Program-made: the position numbers and the translations under genes
Shown: in pieces, positions 18,439-26,985 of the stretch
Position numbering within the stretch: the stretch's first letter is position 1
How the letters are laid out: each line of letters starts with the position of its first letter
Assembly: GCF_045223415.1 (NCBI RefSeq)
Contig: NZ_JBEQZJ010000008.1
Span: forward strand, 33,520 to 97,519
Length of the DNA stretch: 64,000 nt
Source of the DNA: Hoskinsella mucinilytica
GTDB lineage: Bacteria > Bacillota_I > Bacilli_A > Erysipelotrichales > Erysipelotrichaceae
Reading direction: 5' to 3'
The notes under the pieces: model-generated
Seen by the model: only the letters and a program-made list of their open reading frames with translations
What the model was told of the DNA's origin: nothing
Database searches by the model: none

Positions 18439-18939
18439 TTATCTGCTAACATCTTTCTTTTGCGGTGTAGATAGTTCCTTGTTTTTTTCTCTTAACTCTG
18501 TCCGCATAGATTTTATCCCTCCAAGAAAACTTTTACAGAAGTTTTCTCGAACTTCTGTATCGCATTCTTGAAGAAAATCTATATCAGAATTCTTTATTGC
18601 CCATATCGTATTGAATTTATCATCTAATGAGTTTTCCACAAGATTGCTCTGTGCATAGGAAAACACGTACTCTTTAAGCTTTGGATTTTGATCTAATGCA
18701 TTCACTAAGTCAACCAATGTTATTTGGATAAAGGAATCGCTTCTCTGAATACCCCTATGATAATAATCTAGCTTAGATAATTCTTCACGTATCTGCCATT
18801 TTTCAAATTTATTTCTAACAACAGGGGACTGTTGAATATCCTCTAGCGTATATTGTGAATACCGATTGATAAATTTTCTCGCTGAATCAAACTCCTTCTT
18901 TGTCATCAGATTACTAACTTCACTTGTTTTATCATTCAT
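18439..18939 (-). CDS. Hypothetical protein upstream of the giant helicase
   Basis: A 166-residue soluble helical protein with no recognised domain; it starts MNDKTSEVSNLMTKKEFDSA and ends in a charged tail. AAAGGATGG precedes the ATG. It lies 31 bases upstream of the giant methylase/helicase gene, so both likely share a transcript, and a hairpin upstream separates it from the adhesin gene. It is probably an element-specific accessory protein; no function can be given. Confidence 0.75.
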   Translation of the reverse strand: MNDKTSEVSNLMTKKEFDSARKFINRYSQYTLEDIQQSPVVRNKFEKWQIREELSKLDYYHRGIQRSDSFIQITLVDLVNALDQNPKLKEYVFSYAQSNLVENSLDDKFNTIWAIKNSDIDFLQECDTEVRENFCKSFLGGIKSMRTELREKNKELSTPQKKDVSR

Positions 18940-18981
18940 TTTTTATCCATCCTTTCTCTATACCGTTCTTTGGGTATGTAA

Positions 18982-19007
18982 AAGGGCGATTGAACTGCAT
19001 CGCCCTT
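18982..19007 (-). terminator. Hairpin after the adhesin / small membrane protein genes
   Basis: AAGGGCGAT (18982-18990) and ATCGCCCTT (18999-19007) pair perfectly over 9 bp with an 8-base loop; the minus-strand 3' side reads CCCTTTTACAT, a short T run. It probably terminates or weakens readthrough from the adhesin operon. Confidence 0.65.
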
Positions 19008-19010
19008 ACG

Positions 19011-19109
19011 CTATTTCTTTTTATACTTTTGGTAAAACCTAACCTCCAAATAAATTCTAAGTGCCAGTATGGCTATCATGGCACCAAGCAATATCCATAT
19101 ACTATTCAT
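19011..19109 (-). CDS. 32-aa single-span membrane protein overlapping the adhesin stop
   Basis: The frame MNSIWILLGAMIAILALRIY plus a basic tail (EVRFYQKYKKK) forms one membrane helix with a positive C-terminus, giving an N-out/C-in topology. The start ATG overlaps the adhesin stop codon region (8 bases shared), so it would be translated by coupling; an alternative in-frame ATG lies 6 bases upstream. It ends just before a 9-bp hairpin. The combination of overlap, hydrophobic helix and basic tail makes it a likely real micro-gene, of unknown role. Confidence 0.5.
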   Translation of the reverse strand: MNSIWILLGAMIAILALRIYLEVRFYQKYKKK

Positions 19110-22100
19110 TATCATTCTTTTTTCTGTTTTTCAGATAAAGTAAAGAACCAATCACAAACAATGAAACACCAAAAAGTAACACTGCTTTTGATGTGTCTGT
19201 TTCATCTCCTGTTTTTACAACTTCCTGTTTTCTTTCATCACTCATGGTTACTTTCATACCATCTTTTGCGACAAACGTGATACTTTCTGCCTTTTTATAA
19301 CCATTTGGTGCAGTAATTTCTGTCATGACATATTCCTTGCCTTCAACAAGATAACGTATGATGTGGCTATCTTTTGTAGATGTCCATTGATCAATGACCT
19401 CATTTGTTTTTTTGTCTGTTACAGTAATGATTGCACCCTCTAGTTCTCTTTTGTTTGTTATATCCACTTTACTAAACACAATTTCTGTCGGTTTATTCTC
19501 GCATTTGATTTCAAGCTCCATACCATCAGTTGTTACTATCGCTTTATAAATATGATTGTTCAATGAATATCCATCAAGTTGCTCTGCTTCTTGAATATAG
19601 TAAGTTCCTAATTCTAGATCATTAAAATAGGCAACAGAATCATCGCCGGTCATTGCGGTTGCCACTACTTCTGACATATCTTCTTTTACAGAAAGATTGA
19701 AAGTAATTCCACTCATGATTTTTTCAGAATGAATGGTGTCTACTTTTCTCACTCTGACATTTCCTCGTGCCAGTTTGTTTTCTACTTTACCAGCATCTCC
19801 AATGTGAATCGTATAACAAGATACATCCTCTCCATGATAAGAAACTTCAAAATCATATTCCTTGTCATTCAGTTTGTACTGGCTGTTTGTTGCCAGTTCC
19901 TTGATGAAATAAACGCCATTTGGGAGGTCTGGTACATCGACAAGATGTCCCTGTTCGTCAATTCCTGTAGTCGCAATCATAGAGCTGTTTTTGATTGCTA
20001 CTTGTTCCTTATAGTCGTAAATATCCTCACGAGCATAGATTCCAAAGACAACATCTTTATAGGCTTCTTCATTCTTAAAGTAGCTCTGTTGTTCCATAAC
20101 TTTTTTCATATCAATATCAAAAGAAGGTCGTTTATTTTCAAGAATAGAAGTAACGATTTGAATGGTTGTTGATTGGTTATCCTCAATACTGAAATAATGT
20201 TTGTTTGTATCAGTAATATAACCATGTGGTGTCTTGCTCTCCAAATAATAATAGCGACCAACTGGAAGTTTCTTGCTTACTCTTGCTTCTAAATCACTCT
20301 CCAGTATCTGCACTTTTTCATTAGCTTTGTAATAGACGTTGTTGCCAATCTTAATATCCTCTGCTGCATAGATTGTGATTTCAGCATTTAGCAAGTTGGA
20401 TTCATTCCAAACAGGGGAATATGTCGTACCAAATTCGTTTTGACCAGTAATGACCTGATTAAATATTTCTCCGGTCTTGTTCCATTTTAACGTTCCCATG
20501 ACAAGTTCATCTTTCATTGTTACCTTTTGAATTTCACCAGTATCCTTGATTTTAAATTCAATATCATTCGTTAAAGCAAAGCCATAAGGGGAACTTTCCT
20601 CATGCAGAATATAGGTTTTATTGATTTCCAATCCCTTAATGAGATGTGGCTTAATACTTCCATCCTCATTTTCCCCATCTTGTCCTGATATCCAAGTATC
20701 AAAGATTTCTCCCTGTTGTTCTTTAGGATATACCGTTAATAATGCACCTTCTATTTCTGATTCATCTGTAATGTCTTGTTTGTATACTTCAACCTTCGTC
20801 ATTTCATTTAAGACTTCGTTGCGATATTTAATGACTGGAATGCTCTGACCTTGATATGTTCCATCAACTTTTAAAACATCTTTGTTTGTCGCATAACCAA
20901 TACTTGGTTTAATTTCTTTGATTTCATAAGTTGATAATGGATAATCAGCACTAAAATCAACAAGCCCCTTGGAATCAGATATTGCTGTTTCAATCAGTGT
21001 TCCTTTTTCAACTACTACTTTGCCAGTTGCTGATTTAATATCTTTAGTTGCATAAACACCAAATGTTGATCCAGCTAATGGTTTCTTTGTTTCAGAGTCC
21101 TTTTTTATCACACTCATATCTAATTTTTGACGTTCATTGAAATAAGTCACAGAATCAAAAACAAGTTCAGTATTCTGATCTTCATATTCCAATTCTGCAT
21201 ACTGAATGTCATGAGTAATGATGAATCCATTAGGCGCTTTGATTTCTTCGACTTCCAGTTTTGATAATGGAAGTTTCTTTGAGGTGGCAACACCATCTTT
21301 TCCTGTTGTAATAGTATCCAATACCGTACCAGCTTTATACATGATGCTTCCATCTGCTGGATCAAGTACATCTTCTCTAGCACGTACTTCGTAAATTGCA
21401 CCTGCAATACCTTGCACTTCATAATGGAATTGGATGTTTCCGTTCTTATCCTTTCCAACCGAAGTGAGGACTTCTCCTTCTTTTTTTACAGATACCTGTC
21501 CTTTGACTTCTTTATTAGACATTTCTATCTCCACAACTGGCTCGCCATCTTCATCTTTCCCTGATACATTAGAAGAGGTAATTTCAAAGACTTTGGATTC
21601 TTTTGCGATTACGAAATAATCTGGCGCTGTAATTTCTGTCAACTTATATTTAGAAGCAGGCAAAGGTACTGGTAGTTTTACTTTTGCTTTGTCATAACTC
21701 TCGTTCTCTTCATAATTTTTATCAGAAGCAAAGAAATCCACTATTTTACTACCTATACTGATCCGATTATCTGAGTTCGTCGTAAATTCAGAATACCAGC
21801 TAGAGCCGACCTTCATGGAAATATAGCCATTGTCGTCGGTACGAATCGTTTTCTTTTTATAATTCGTTATAGCCTTTTCATCTTCATCTAACATCTGTAC
21901 CTTGAATGTTGCATAATTGAGTGATACGTTTTTACCTGTTTCCGCATCTTTCTTCACAACTTGCACATAAGAATCAAATGGACGGTTGTTGATGTAGAAA
22001 TGCACACTTTCATCCGTAGAGGAACCAATGTGATTACCTTTTTCATCTTCACCATAGACGTAAGTCTGTCCGTCGGTTGTTTCAGCAACATAAAAGAAAA

Positions 22101-24240
22101 ATGGTTCAGCATATAATTCTGTTTCCTGACCATTTGTACCTTTTGATGTTTGTTGTACTACATAAGCTCCATAAGCTAGATCAGGAGAATAGGCAGTTCC
22201 TGTATTGTCAGTTTTCATAACTGTATATTCCTTCTTTGTGCCACTCTTCTTCGCCAGTTCGATTGCTTGATGGATATTACCTTTTGCTTCATCATAATAT
22301 TTCTTAGCCACTGCTTTGAATTCTGCATCTACTTCAGGTTTTGTAATTTCACTATTCTCACCATCTGTAATAAATTTCGCAATTTCAAATTTTCCTGTAC
22401 GTACTTTATCTGAAGCTTCGACTTTTACTAGAAAGTGATATGGTTCTCCATCTTGTACTATCATATCTTTTGTGACTGGGTAATAAAGATCAGATTGTTC
22501 ATAACCTTTCGGAGCCTTGATTTCTTTCCAATAATACCAACTGTTATCATCAGCAGAGCCGAAGTAAAGACCCTTTTTACCATTCTTGTCTGTATAGGCA
22601 CTGGTATCTGCATAACCATTTTTGTCTGTAGTGACTTCCATGACTTTCTCGCCTTTATGATAAAGAACCTGTTTTCTGTTCTCTGGATTGTAAATATCAT
22701 TGGCTGCGTAAAGACCATAAACTGCATCACTTAAGACCGCATCTCCCTGTGTCTGTTTACTTCCTGTAGAAGTATTCGCACTAGGCACTATGCTGTTGTT
22801 TTGATTGAATTCTTCTTCTGTTAGACCGTTCATGACCTTATGAATATCCTCGTCAAACTTGTCTAATTGAATGGATAAAGTAAAACGCTGGTTATCTTTT
22901 GTTAGATCAACTTCTCCACTGCCATTCATTTCTTTAGAAACGGTTGTTTCAGGGTCAAGATAATAATACTTGCCACTGTTTGTTTCCACTGCTTTATACG
23001 TATGCTTTGAATTTTGATAAGCATTGATTTGACTATCTAAATCCTGCTGTGCTTTTTTATCTGCTTCTGCTTGTGCTTCCTTTTCAGATGGATACCATCC
23101 CTGTGATGTGCTATAGAGCTGCATAGCAGAATTTAAGTCATCCCAGTTTGTTACATACGTTTCACTATATGTTGCAGAAGAAAATCCCTGTTCGATATGT
23201 GAGGACATGGATACTTTTCCATCTGTATCTGTTTTTGCTTTACCAAGGGAAACATCGTCACGAAAAAACTCAAACTCAATATCCTTGATTCCTTTCTTAG
23301 AATCTCTATCTGTCTTGTTCAATTTTAATTCAGCATCTACTTTTCCTTTTCCTGTTTTCTTTGAAGAAATATCTGCTGTTTCGGGTTGTACTGCCACCTT
23401 ATAGGATACTCTCATACTCTTTGGATCTTTCACTCCAAAAACAGCCAATGTTTGATTCAATGGTTGATAGTAGCCAATTTCAGCATTTGTAGCTTCATTT
23501 TTCAAATAATAGGCATCAAAAACAATATTACCATTATCAGAAGCACTCTTATCAGCCCATATGGTGAGTTGATTATCGTTTCTTTCAACATGAATACCCT
23601 TTGGTACGCTATTTGTTAGATAAGCAGAAAATGTTTTAGAAACATCTGTTAAAGTAATTGCATGTTCTTTCCCATAACCTTGTAACTCTACCGTGTTGTT
23701 TTTAAAAGATACATTCGAGTAAATAACATTCAATCTATTGTTGATAATGTCTACTTTAGCTTGTACTGCTGAAGGTATCTGTGAAAATCCGTTTGGTTTC
23801 TTCACTCTCCAAATTAAGAGTTGTGTTGCCGCAAGCATTTCCTTGGAATTATCACCTTTAAAACCGTAACCAAGACTAGAAATATAACCCATACGATCTA
23901 TTTGAGCATCAGAAAATCCTATATTTTTGAATGCTGATCGTCCATATATCTTCTCATGAGCATAGTTAATGTTATTTGAAATCTGAACATCAGGCTCTAC
24001 ACAATATGCTTTTTGTCCATCTATTCTGAAATCATATATTGGATATTTTTTGGGACTGCTCACTGTGCCAGAAAAACGATCTTCAATCGAGAAATTGATA
24101 TTAGCTTCATATCCTGTAGCTGTAAAACTAGCTGTATGCGTACTTGCCATGACTGGCGTTGTGTTTAATAAGGTAAAGAAAGAATAAAAGGCAGCAAGAG
24201 CCACCTTAGATATTTTTTTAATTTTATTTTTTAACTTCAT
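19102..24240 (-). CDS. Thioester-domain, multi-SpaA/CnaB-repeat surface adhesin
   Basis: A 1,712-residue secreted wall protein. A signal peptide (basic KLKNKIKKISK, hydrophobic core, VMAS-THT cleavage region) is followed by a thioester domain: KAYCVEPDV supplies the Cys and ATQLLIWR the Gln that form the internal thioester in family members. From about residue 290 I count about eleven SpaA/CnaB-type beta domains, many with the K...E/ITAPxGY isopeptide pattern. The C-terminus has VVKTGDE, a membrane helix (VLLFGVSLFVIGSLLYL) and KNRKK, a sorting signal in which the LP of LPXTG is replaced by VV. Start ATG 24240 has AAAGGAG upstream. Thioester domains bind host proteins covalently, so a colonisation or mating-aggregation role is likely. 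A sortase is not seen in the window. Confidence 0.93.
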   Translation of the reverse strand: MKLKNKIKKISKVALAAFYSFFTLLNTTPVMASTHTASFTATGYEANINFSIEDRFSGTVSSPKKYPIYDFRIDGQKAYCVEPDVQISNNINYAHEKIYGRSAFKNIGFSDAQIDRMGYISSLGYGFKGDNSKEMLAATQLLIWRVKKPNGFSQIPSAVQAKVDIINNRLNVIYSNVSFKNNTVELQGYGKEHAITLTDVSKTFSAYLTNSVPKGIHVERNDNQLTIWADKSASDNGNIVFDAYYLKNEATNAEIGYYQPLNQTLAVFGVKDPKSMRVSYKVAVQPETADISSKKTGKGKVDAELKLNKTDRDSKKGIKDIEFEFFRDDVSLGKAKTDTDGKVSMSSHIEQGFSSATYSETYVTNWDDLNSAMQLYSTSQGWYPSEKEAQAEADKKAQQDLDSQINAYQNSKHTYKAVETNSGKYYYLDPETTVSKEMNGSGEVDLTKDNQRFTLSIQLDKFDEDIHKVMNGLTEEEFNQNNSIVPSANTSTGSKQTQGDAVLSDAVYGLYAANDIYNPENRKQVLYHKGEKVMEVTTDKNGYADTSAYTDKNGKKGLYFGSADDNSWYYWKEIKAPKGYEQSDLYYPVTKDMIVQDGEPYHFLVKVEASDKVRTGKFEIAKFITDGENSEITKPEVDAEFKAVAKKYYDEAKGNIHQAIELAKKSGTKKEYTVMKTDNTGTAYSPDLAYGAYVVQQTSKGTNGQETELYAEPFFFYVAETTDGQTYVYGEDEKGNHIGSSTDESVHFYINNRPFDSYVQVVKKDAETGKNVSLNYATFKVQMLDEDEKAITNYKKKTIRTDDNGYISMKVGSSWYSEFTTNSDNRISIGSKIVDFFASDKNYEENESYDKAKVKLPVPLPASKYKLTEITAPDYFVIAKESKVFEITSSNVSGKDEDGEPVVEIEMSNKEVKGQVSVKKEGEVLTSVGKDKNGNIQFHYEVQGIAGAIYEVRAREDVLDPADGSIMYKAGTVLDTITTGKDGVATSKKLPLSKLEVEEIKAPNGFIITHDIQYAELEYEDQNTELVFDSVTYFNERQKLDMSVIKKDSETKKPLAGSTFGVYATKDIKSATGKVVVEKGTLIETAISDSKGLVDFSADYPLSTYEIKEIKPSIGYATNKDVLKVDGTYQGQSIPVIKYRNEVLNEMTKVEVYKQDITDESEIEGALLTVYPKEQQGEIFDTWISGQDGENEDGSIKPHLIKGLEINKTYILHEESSPYGFALTNDIEFKIKDTGEIQKVTMKDELVMGTLKWNKTGEIFNQVITGQNEFGTTYSPVWNESNLLNAEITIYAAEDIKIGNNVYYKANEKVQILESDLEARVSKKLPVGRYYYLESKTPHGYITDTNKHYFSIEDNQSTTIQIVTSILENKRPSFDIDMKKVMEQQSYFKNEEAYKDVVFGIYAREDIYDYKEQVAIKNSSMIATTGIDEQGHLVDVPDLPNGVYFIKELATNSQYKLNDKEYDFEVSYHGEDVSCYTIHIGDAGKVENKLARGNVRVRKVDTIHSEKIMSGITFNLSVKEDMSEVVATAMTGDDSVAYFNDLELGTYYIQEAEQLDGYSLNNHIYKAIVTTDGMELEIKCENKPTEIVFSKVDITNKRELEGAIITVTDKKTNEVIDQWTSTKDSHIIRYLVEGKEYVMTEITAPNGYKKAESITFVAKDGMKVTMSDERKQEVVKTGDETDTSKAVLLFGVSLFVIGSLLYLKNRKKNDNE

Positions 24241-24288
24241 TTTGTTAGCTCCTTTCAAAAAGAAAAGAGATCGTTATGACCTCTTCAA

Positions 24289-24924
24289 TTAACTGTAAAT
24301 ACGAATGATGTAGAAATATCTAGTACCACATTCAGTTTCACCGTATTCTGTTTTATATTGTGAAAAAGTTCCATCACCATGCAATTGATTTTCAGTCATT
24401 TCGGCTTGTACCTGAGCATCAATTTCAGCTTCTCGATCTATTGGATAAGCACCTGATGGAATCATATTATCACAAACTGGAACAGAAGGCTTGGGATCAG
24501 AAGGTTTAGGATTAACTGGTTTGGTTTCCTCTGGCTTTGGTGTAACCTGTGGCTTTGATACTTCCTGCTTAGGTAAATCGGTTTGAGGTTGTTCCTGTGA
24601 AGTAGAAGGCTGTGAAATAATTTCCTGTTGATTATTAGGTAAAGATGAAGATTGTTTAGAGTTTTCTGTTATATTCTCTGAATTCTTTGAAGTTGCTTTG
24701 GTTTGATTTGTTTCAGTTTGGTGATTGCTCTCTATTACAGAATCTGTCTTATCGCTCTTTTCACCATTATCATCCTTTTTATCTTCAACATTTGTTTTCT
24801 GAGTTTCAACTTTTTCTTCACTCTTTAATTTGGGAGATTCAGCTTTCTTATCTTCATTAACTTGCGTGCAACCAGTCATGAACATTCCCACAACAATGAA
24901 CCATATCCAATATTTTCTCTTCAC
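24289..24924 (-). CDS. Ser/Thr/Pro-rich lipoprotein of conjugative element
   Basis: A 211-residue lipoprotein. The signal peptide ends in the lipobox MTGC (Cys about residue 19). A long Lys/Glu/Ser/Thr/Gln-rich spacer and a Pro-rich stretch (PKPEETKPVNPKPSDPKPS) follow; the last about 60 residues form a small domain with two cysteines (VCDN, TECGTRY) that may pair. It lies directly upstream of the adhesin gene with 48 bases between. GTG 24924 is preferred because GAGAG lies 9 bases before it; the frame can also start at TTG 24933. The pattern of lipid anchor plus spacer suggests a domain held outside the membrane, perhaps linked to surface exclusion or adhesin display; this is inference. Confidence 0.8.
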   Translation of the reverse strand: MKRKYWIWFIVVGMFMTGCTQVNEDKKAESPKLKSEEKVETQKTNVEDKKDDNGEKSDKTDSVIESNHQTETNQTKATSKNSENITENSKQSSSLPNNQQEIISQPSTSQEQPQTDLPKQEVSKPQVTPKPEETKPVNPKPSDPKPSVPVCDNMIPSGAYPIDREAEIDAQVQAEMTENQLHGDGTFSQYKTEYGETECGTRYFYIIRIYS

Positions 24925-25003
24925 ATTTATCAACTCTCTTTCTACACATAATGTAGCATATATAACTTATTATCACAATTGTATCATAATTCTTCTACAT
25001 AAT

Positions 25004-25037
25004 ATTTTTTTGAGTTGGTGATTTTTTTTGAGTTGGT
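25004..25037. repeat. Two direct repeats upstream of the lipoprotein gene
   Basis: ATTTTTTTGAGTTGGT at 25004-25019 recurs at 25021-25037 with one more T. On the minus strand these lie about 80-115 bases before the lipoprotein start, a good position for a regulator binding upstream of its promoter. Confidence 0.85.
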
Positions 25038-25057
25038 AACAGGGGGAGAGTGTGAGA

Positions 25058-25106
25058 GGGGGATTTCCAAAAAAATTTGGCTATCATTTTTTTCGATAAT
25101 ACCCCC
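25058..25106 (-). terminator. Compound hairpin after parB
   Basis: GGGGG (25058-25062) pairs with CCCCC (25102-25106) and encloses two smaller hairpins: CCAAA/TTTGG (25067-25080) and TATC/GATA (25082-25098). It lies 17 bases after the parB stop. It may be a terminator for parA-parB or a structured site such as a partition centromere. Confidence 0.45.
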
Positions 25107-25122
25107 TTTTCAGTATATTAGG

Positions 25123-26073
25123 CTATCTTGAATCACGCTCCGCTTTTTTTCTTTGTTGGTATCGCTGATATAGCTCTAAAGCTTTCACAATAGTATCTTC
25201 AATTTCCTTTTCAGACGTCTTGTTACTAAAGAAATTTCTAATACGGTTCTTTGGTATCTTGATTTTTTCAACTTGATTCGGCTTTTCTTCCTGCATAATA
25301 GCTTCTAAATCTTTGGTTGATAGCAGACCATCTTTCTCCAGCTTGTGCATTTTAATAGTTTGAGCATGTGATGGCGTACATTCATTGCATTGCATATACT
25401 CTAATAAGCATTGTTGATTTTCTTTGCTTAAATAAGAAATTTCAACCGCAGGGCGTAGCGCAATGAGGTTTTCATCCACCATATCCAAAATAGGTTCTAT
25501 TAAATCGGTTAAACGAACATATCTTTTGATTTGCGCTACACTTTCTTCAACTTCTTCAGCCAGTTTTTCATTAGATCTCAACTTCGGTCCCAATGGAGCC
25601 GAGGTTAAATCGGTTCTGTTGCCTTGTGCATTCATAGCTTCAAGTCGCATTTTATATGCAAATGCTTTTTCTGATGGAAGTATTTTTTCACGCTGTCGTA
25701 AGTTTGTATCCGTCATTAATATAGTTGCTTCATCATCACTCATTTGACGTACAATACAAGGAATTGTTTCTTTTTCTGCAAGAATACAGCCTAGTTTTCT
25801 TCGATGACCTGCAATCATTTCATAACCACCATCAGATTTAGGGCGAACTATTGCTGGAATTGACACTCCATGCTTTGTGATAGAATCAGCCAATTCAAAC
25901 ATCTCTCGATCCTCTTTTACTTTAAACGGATGATTAGGAAAATCACTAATATCTTTTATCTTAATATCAATGATTTTTTCTTCCTTTTCCTCTCGCTTTG
26001 TCTTTTCTGACTTAAAAAGTATATCCTCATCGAGATCGGGTATCTGCATGTCGCTCAAGGTCTTTCTTGGCAT
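25123..26073 (-). CDS. parB: ParB-family partition protein
   Basis: A 316-residue ParB. The N-terminal ParB/Srx domain has the GHRR motif (residues 89-92) that binds nucleotide in the family, after FPNHPFKV and HGVSIPAIVRP. The central helix-turn-helix region includes LTSAPLGPKLRSNEKLAEEV and SVAQIKRYVRL. The C-terminus is basic and coiled. GGAGG precedes the ATG, which lies inside the end of parA (47-base overlap). In conjugative elements of this family the pair probably stabilises an excised, replicating circle. Confidence 0.95.
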   Translation of the reverse strand: MPRKTLSDMQIPDLDEDILFKSEKTKREEKEEKIIDIKIKDISDFPNHPFKVKEDREMFELADSITKHGVSIPAIVRPKSDGGYEMIAGHRRKLGCILAEKETIPCIVRQMSDDEATILMTDTNLRQREKILPSEKAFAYKMRLEAMNAQGNRTDLTSAPLGPKLRSNEKLAEEVEESVAQIKRYVRLTDLIEPILDMVDENLIALRPAVEISYLSKENQQCLLEYMQCNECTPSHAQTIKMHKLEKDGLLSTKDLEAIMQEEKPNQVEKIKIPKNRIRNFFSNKTSEKEIEDTIVKALELYQRYQQRKKAERDSR

Positions 26074-26848
26074 GACGCTCCACCTCCCTTGCTAGCGATG
26101 CATAAGCAAACGCACCATCATTGCTCTTATCAAATGTGAAGATACTTTGCCCCACACTTGATGCTTCACTGATAGCAATCCTTCGAGGAATACTTTTAGG
26201 AAACACTGGAAAATGTTGACCGTACTTTGCTGTGATTTGACTTTGAATATTTCTAGATTGATTAGTTCTTTCATCTGTCATTGTCACAAGAATTCCTTCA
26301 ATTTCCAATTCAGGATTTATATCTTCTTTTGTTTTCAAGATTGATGAAATTAAATCCTTTGTTCCTGCTGAAGATAGATATTCTGATTGTGTTGGAATAA
26401 TCACGCTGTTTGCACAAGCAAAGGCATTGATTGTTAAAGCTCCAAGTGATGGACTACAATCAATGATAATGTAATCGTACTGATTTTTTAAAGGTGTGAT
26501 CACGTCCTTTAAAACTGTTTCTTTGTTTTCTAGATTAGCCAATGTTAATTCAATAGCAGCAAGTCGATTATTCGTTGGTATAAAATCAAACCCTTCTGTG
26601 TGATGTAAGATAGTATCATATTGACATTTATCACTTACAATGACTTCCAACATCATATTAGCACTTGTCTTAGACAATTTATTAGGCTGATAACCTAATG
26701 CTTTGCCTGAATCACCCTGAGGATCAAAATCGATCAACAAAACTTTCTTCCTGTTGATACTTAAGGCACTCGCTAAATTGATACTTGTGGTTGTTTTCCC
26801 AACTCCACCTTTTTGATTAGATATGGCTATCACTTTTCCATATGACAT
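26027..26848 (-). CDS. parA: ParA-family partition ATPase
   Basis: A 273-residue ParA/Soj-type ATPase with the deviant Walker A KGGVGKTT (residues 13-20), Walker A' LLIDFDPQGD and Walker B DYIIIDCSPSLG. The C-terminal tail is short and basic. Lack of an N-terminal helix-turn-helix marks it as a type Ib or chromosomal-like ParA. AAAGGAG lies 7 bases before the ATG. It is the rightmost gene of the element on this strand and overlaps parB. Confidence 0.96.
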   Translation of the reverse strand: MSYGKVIAISNQKGGVGKTTTSINLASALSINRKKVLLIDFDPQGDSGKALGYQPNKLSKTSANMMLEVIVSDKCQYDTILHHTEGFDFIPTNNRLAAIELTLANLENKETVLKDVITPLKNQYDYIIIDCSPSLGALTINAFACANSVIIPTQSEYLSSAGTKDLISSILKTKEDINPELEIEGILVTMTDERTNQSRNIQSQITAKYGQHFPVFPKSIPRRIAISEASSVGQSIFTFDKSNDGAFAYASLAREVERHAKKDLERHADTRSR

Positions 26849-26868
26849 TTTATTTTCTCCTTTCCTTA

Positions 26869-26890
26869 AGCCAGCTCTATTAAAACTGGC
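26869..26890 (-). promoter_or_regulatory. Inverted repeat in the parA leader
   Basis: AGCCAG (26869-26874) and CTGGCT (26885-26890) lie just upstream of the parA ribosome site on the minus strand. The position would suit an operator or a leader hairpin that controls translation. Confidence 0.5.
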
Positions 26891-26896
26891 TATGTA

Positions 26897-26926
26897 AAAA
26901 GCACCATTTCGTAAGAAACAGTGCTT
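26897..26926 (-). terminator. Nested hairpin upstream of parA
   Basis: AAAGCAC (26897-26903) pairs with GTGCTTT (26920-26926), and an inner TTTC/GAAA pair encloses a GTAA loop. On the minus strand it is followed by TTTTTACAT, as in an intrinsic terminator. No minus-strand gene lies to its right, so it may insulate parA from host transcription at the element end. Confidence 0.6.
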
Positions 26927-26985
26927 TATGATTAAATAGCTATGTCAAATTATCCTTTATTTATCGTGTTATTTGAATTTGTCCT
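26927..26985. mobile_element. Probable right junction of the conjugative element
   Basis: Between the parA leader hairpins and the first in-frame collagen codons lies about 50 bp of AT-rich DNA with no gene. To its left all genes belong to the conjugative element; to its right a collagen-type reading frame is open from 26977 but has no start. The exact end cannot be placed without the other junction, which is outside the window. Confidence 0.55.

Noticed and set aside
19729..23619. Several plus-strand frames inside the adhesin gene
   Set aside because: They are complements of the repeated SpaA-domain coding sequence and lack ribosome sites.
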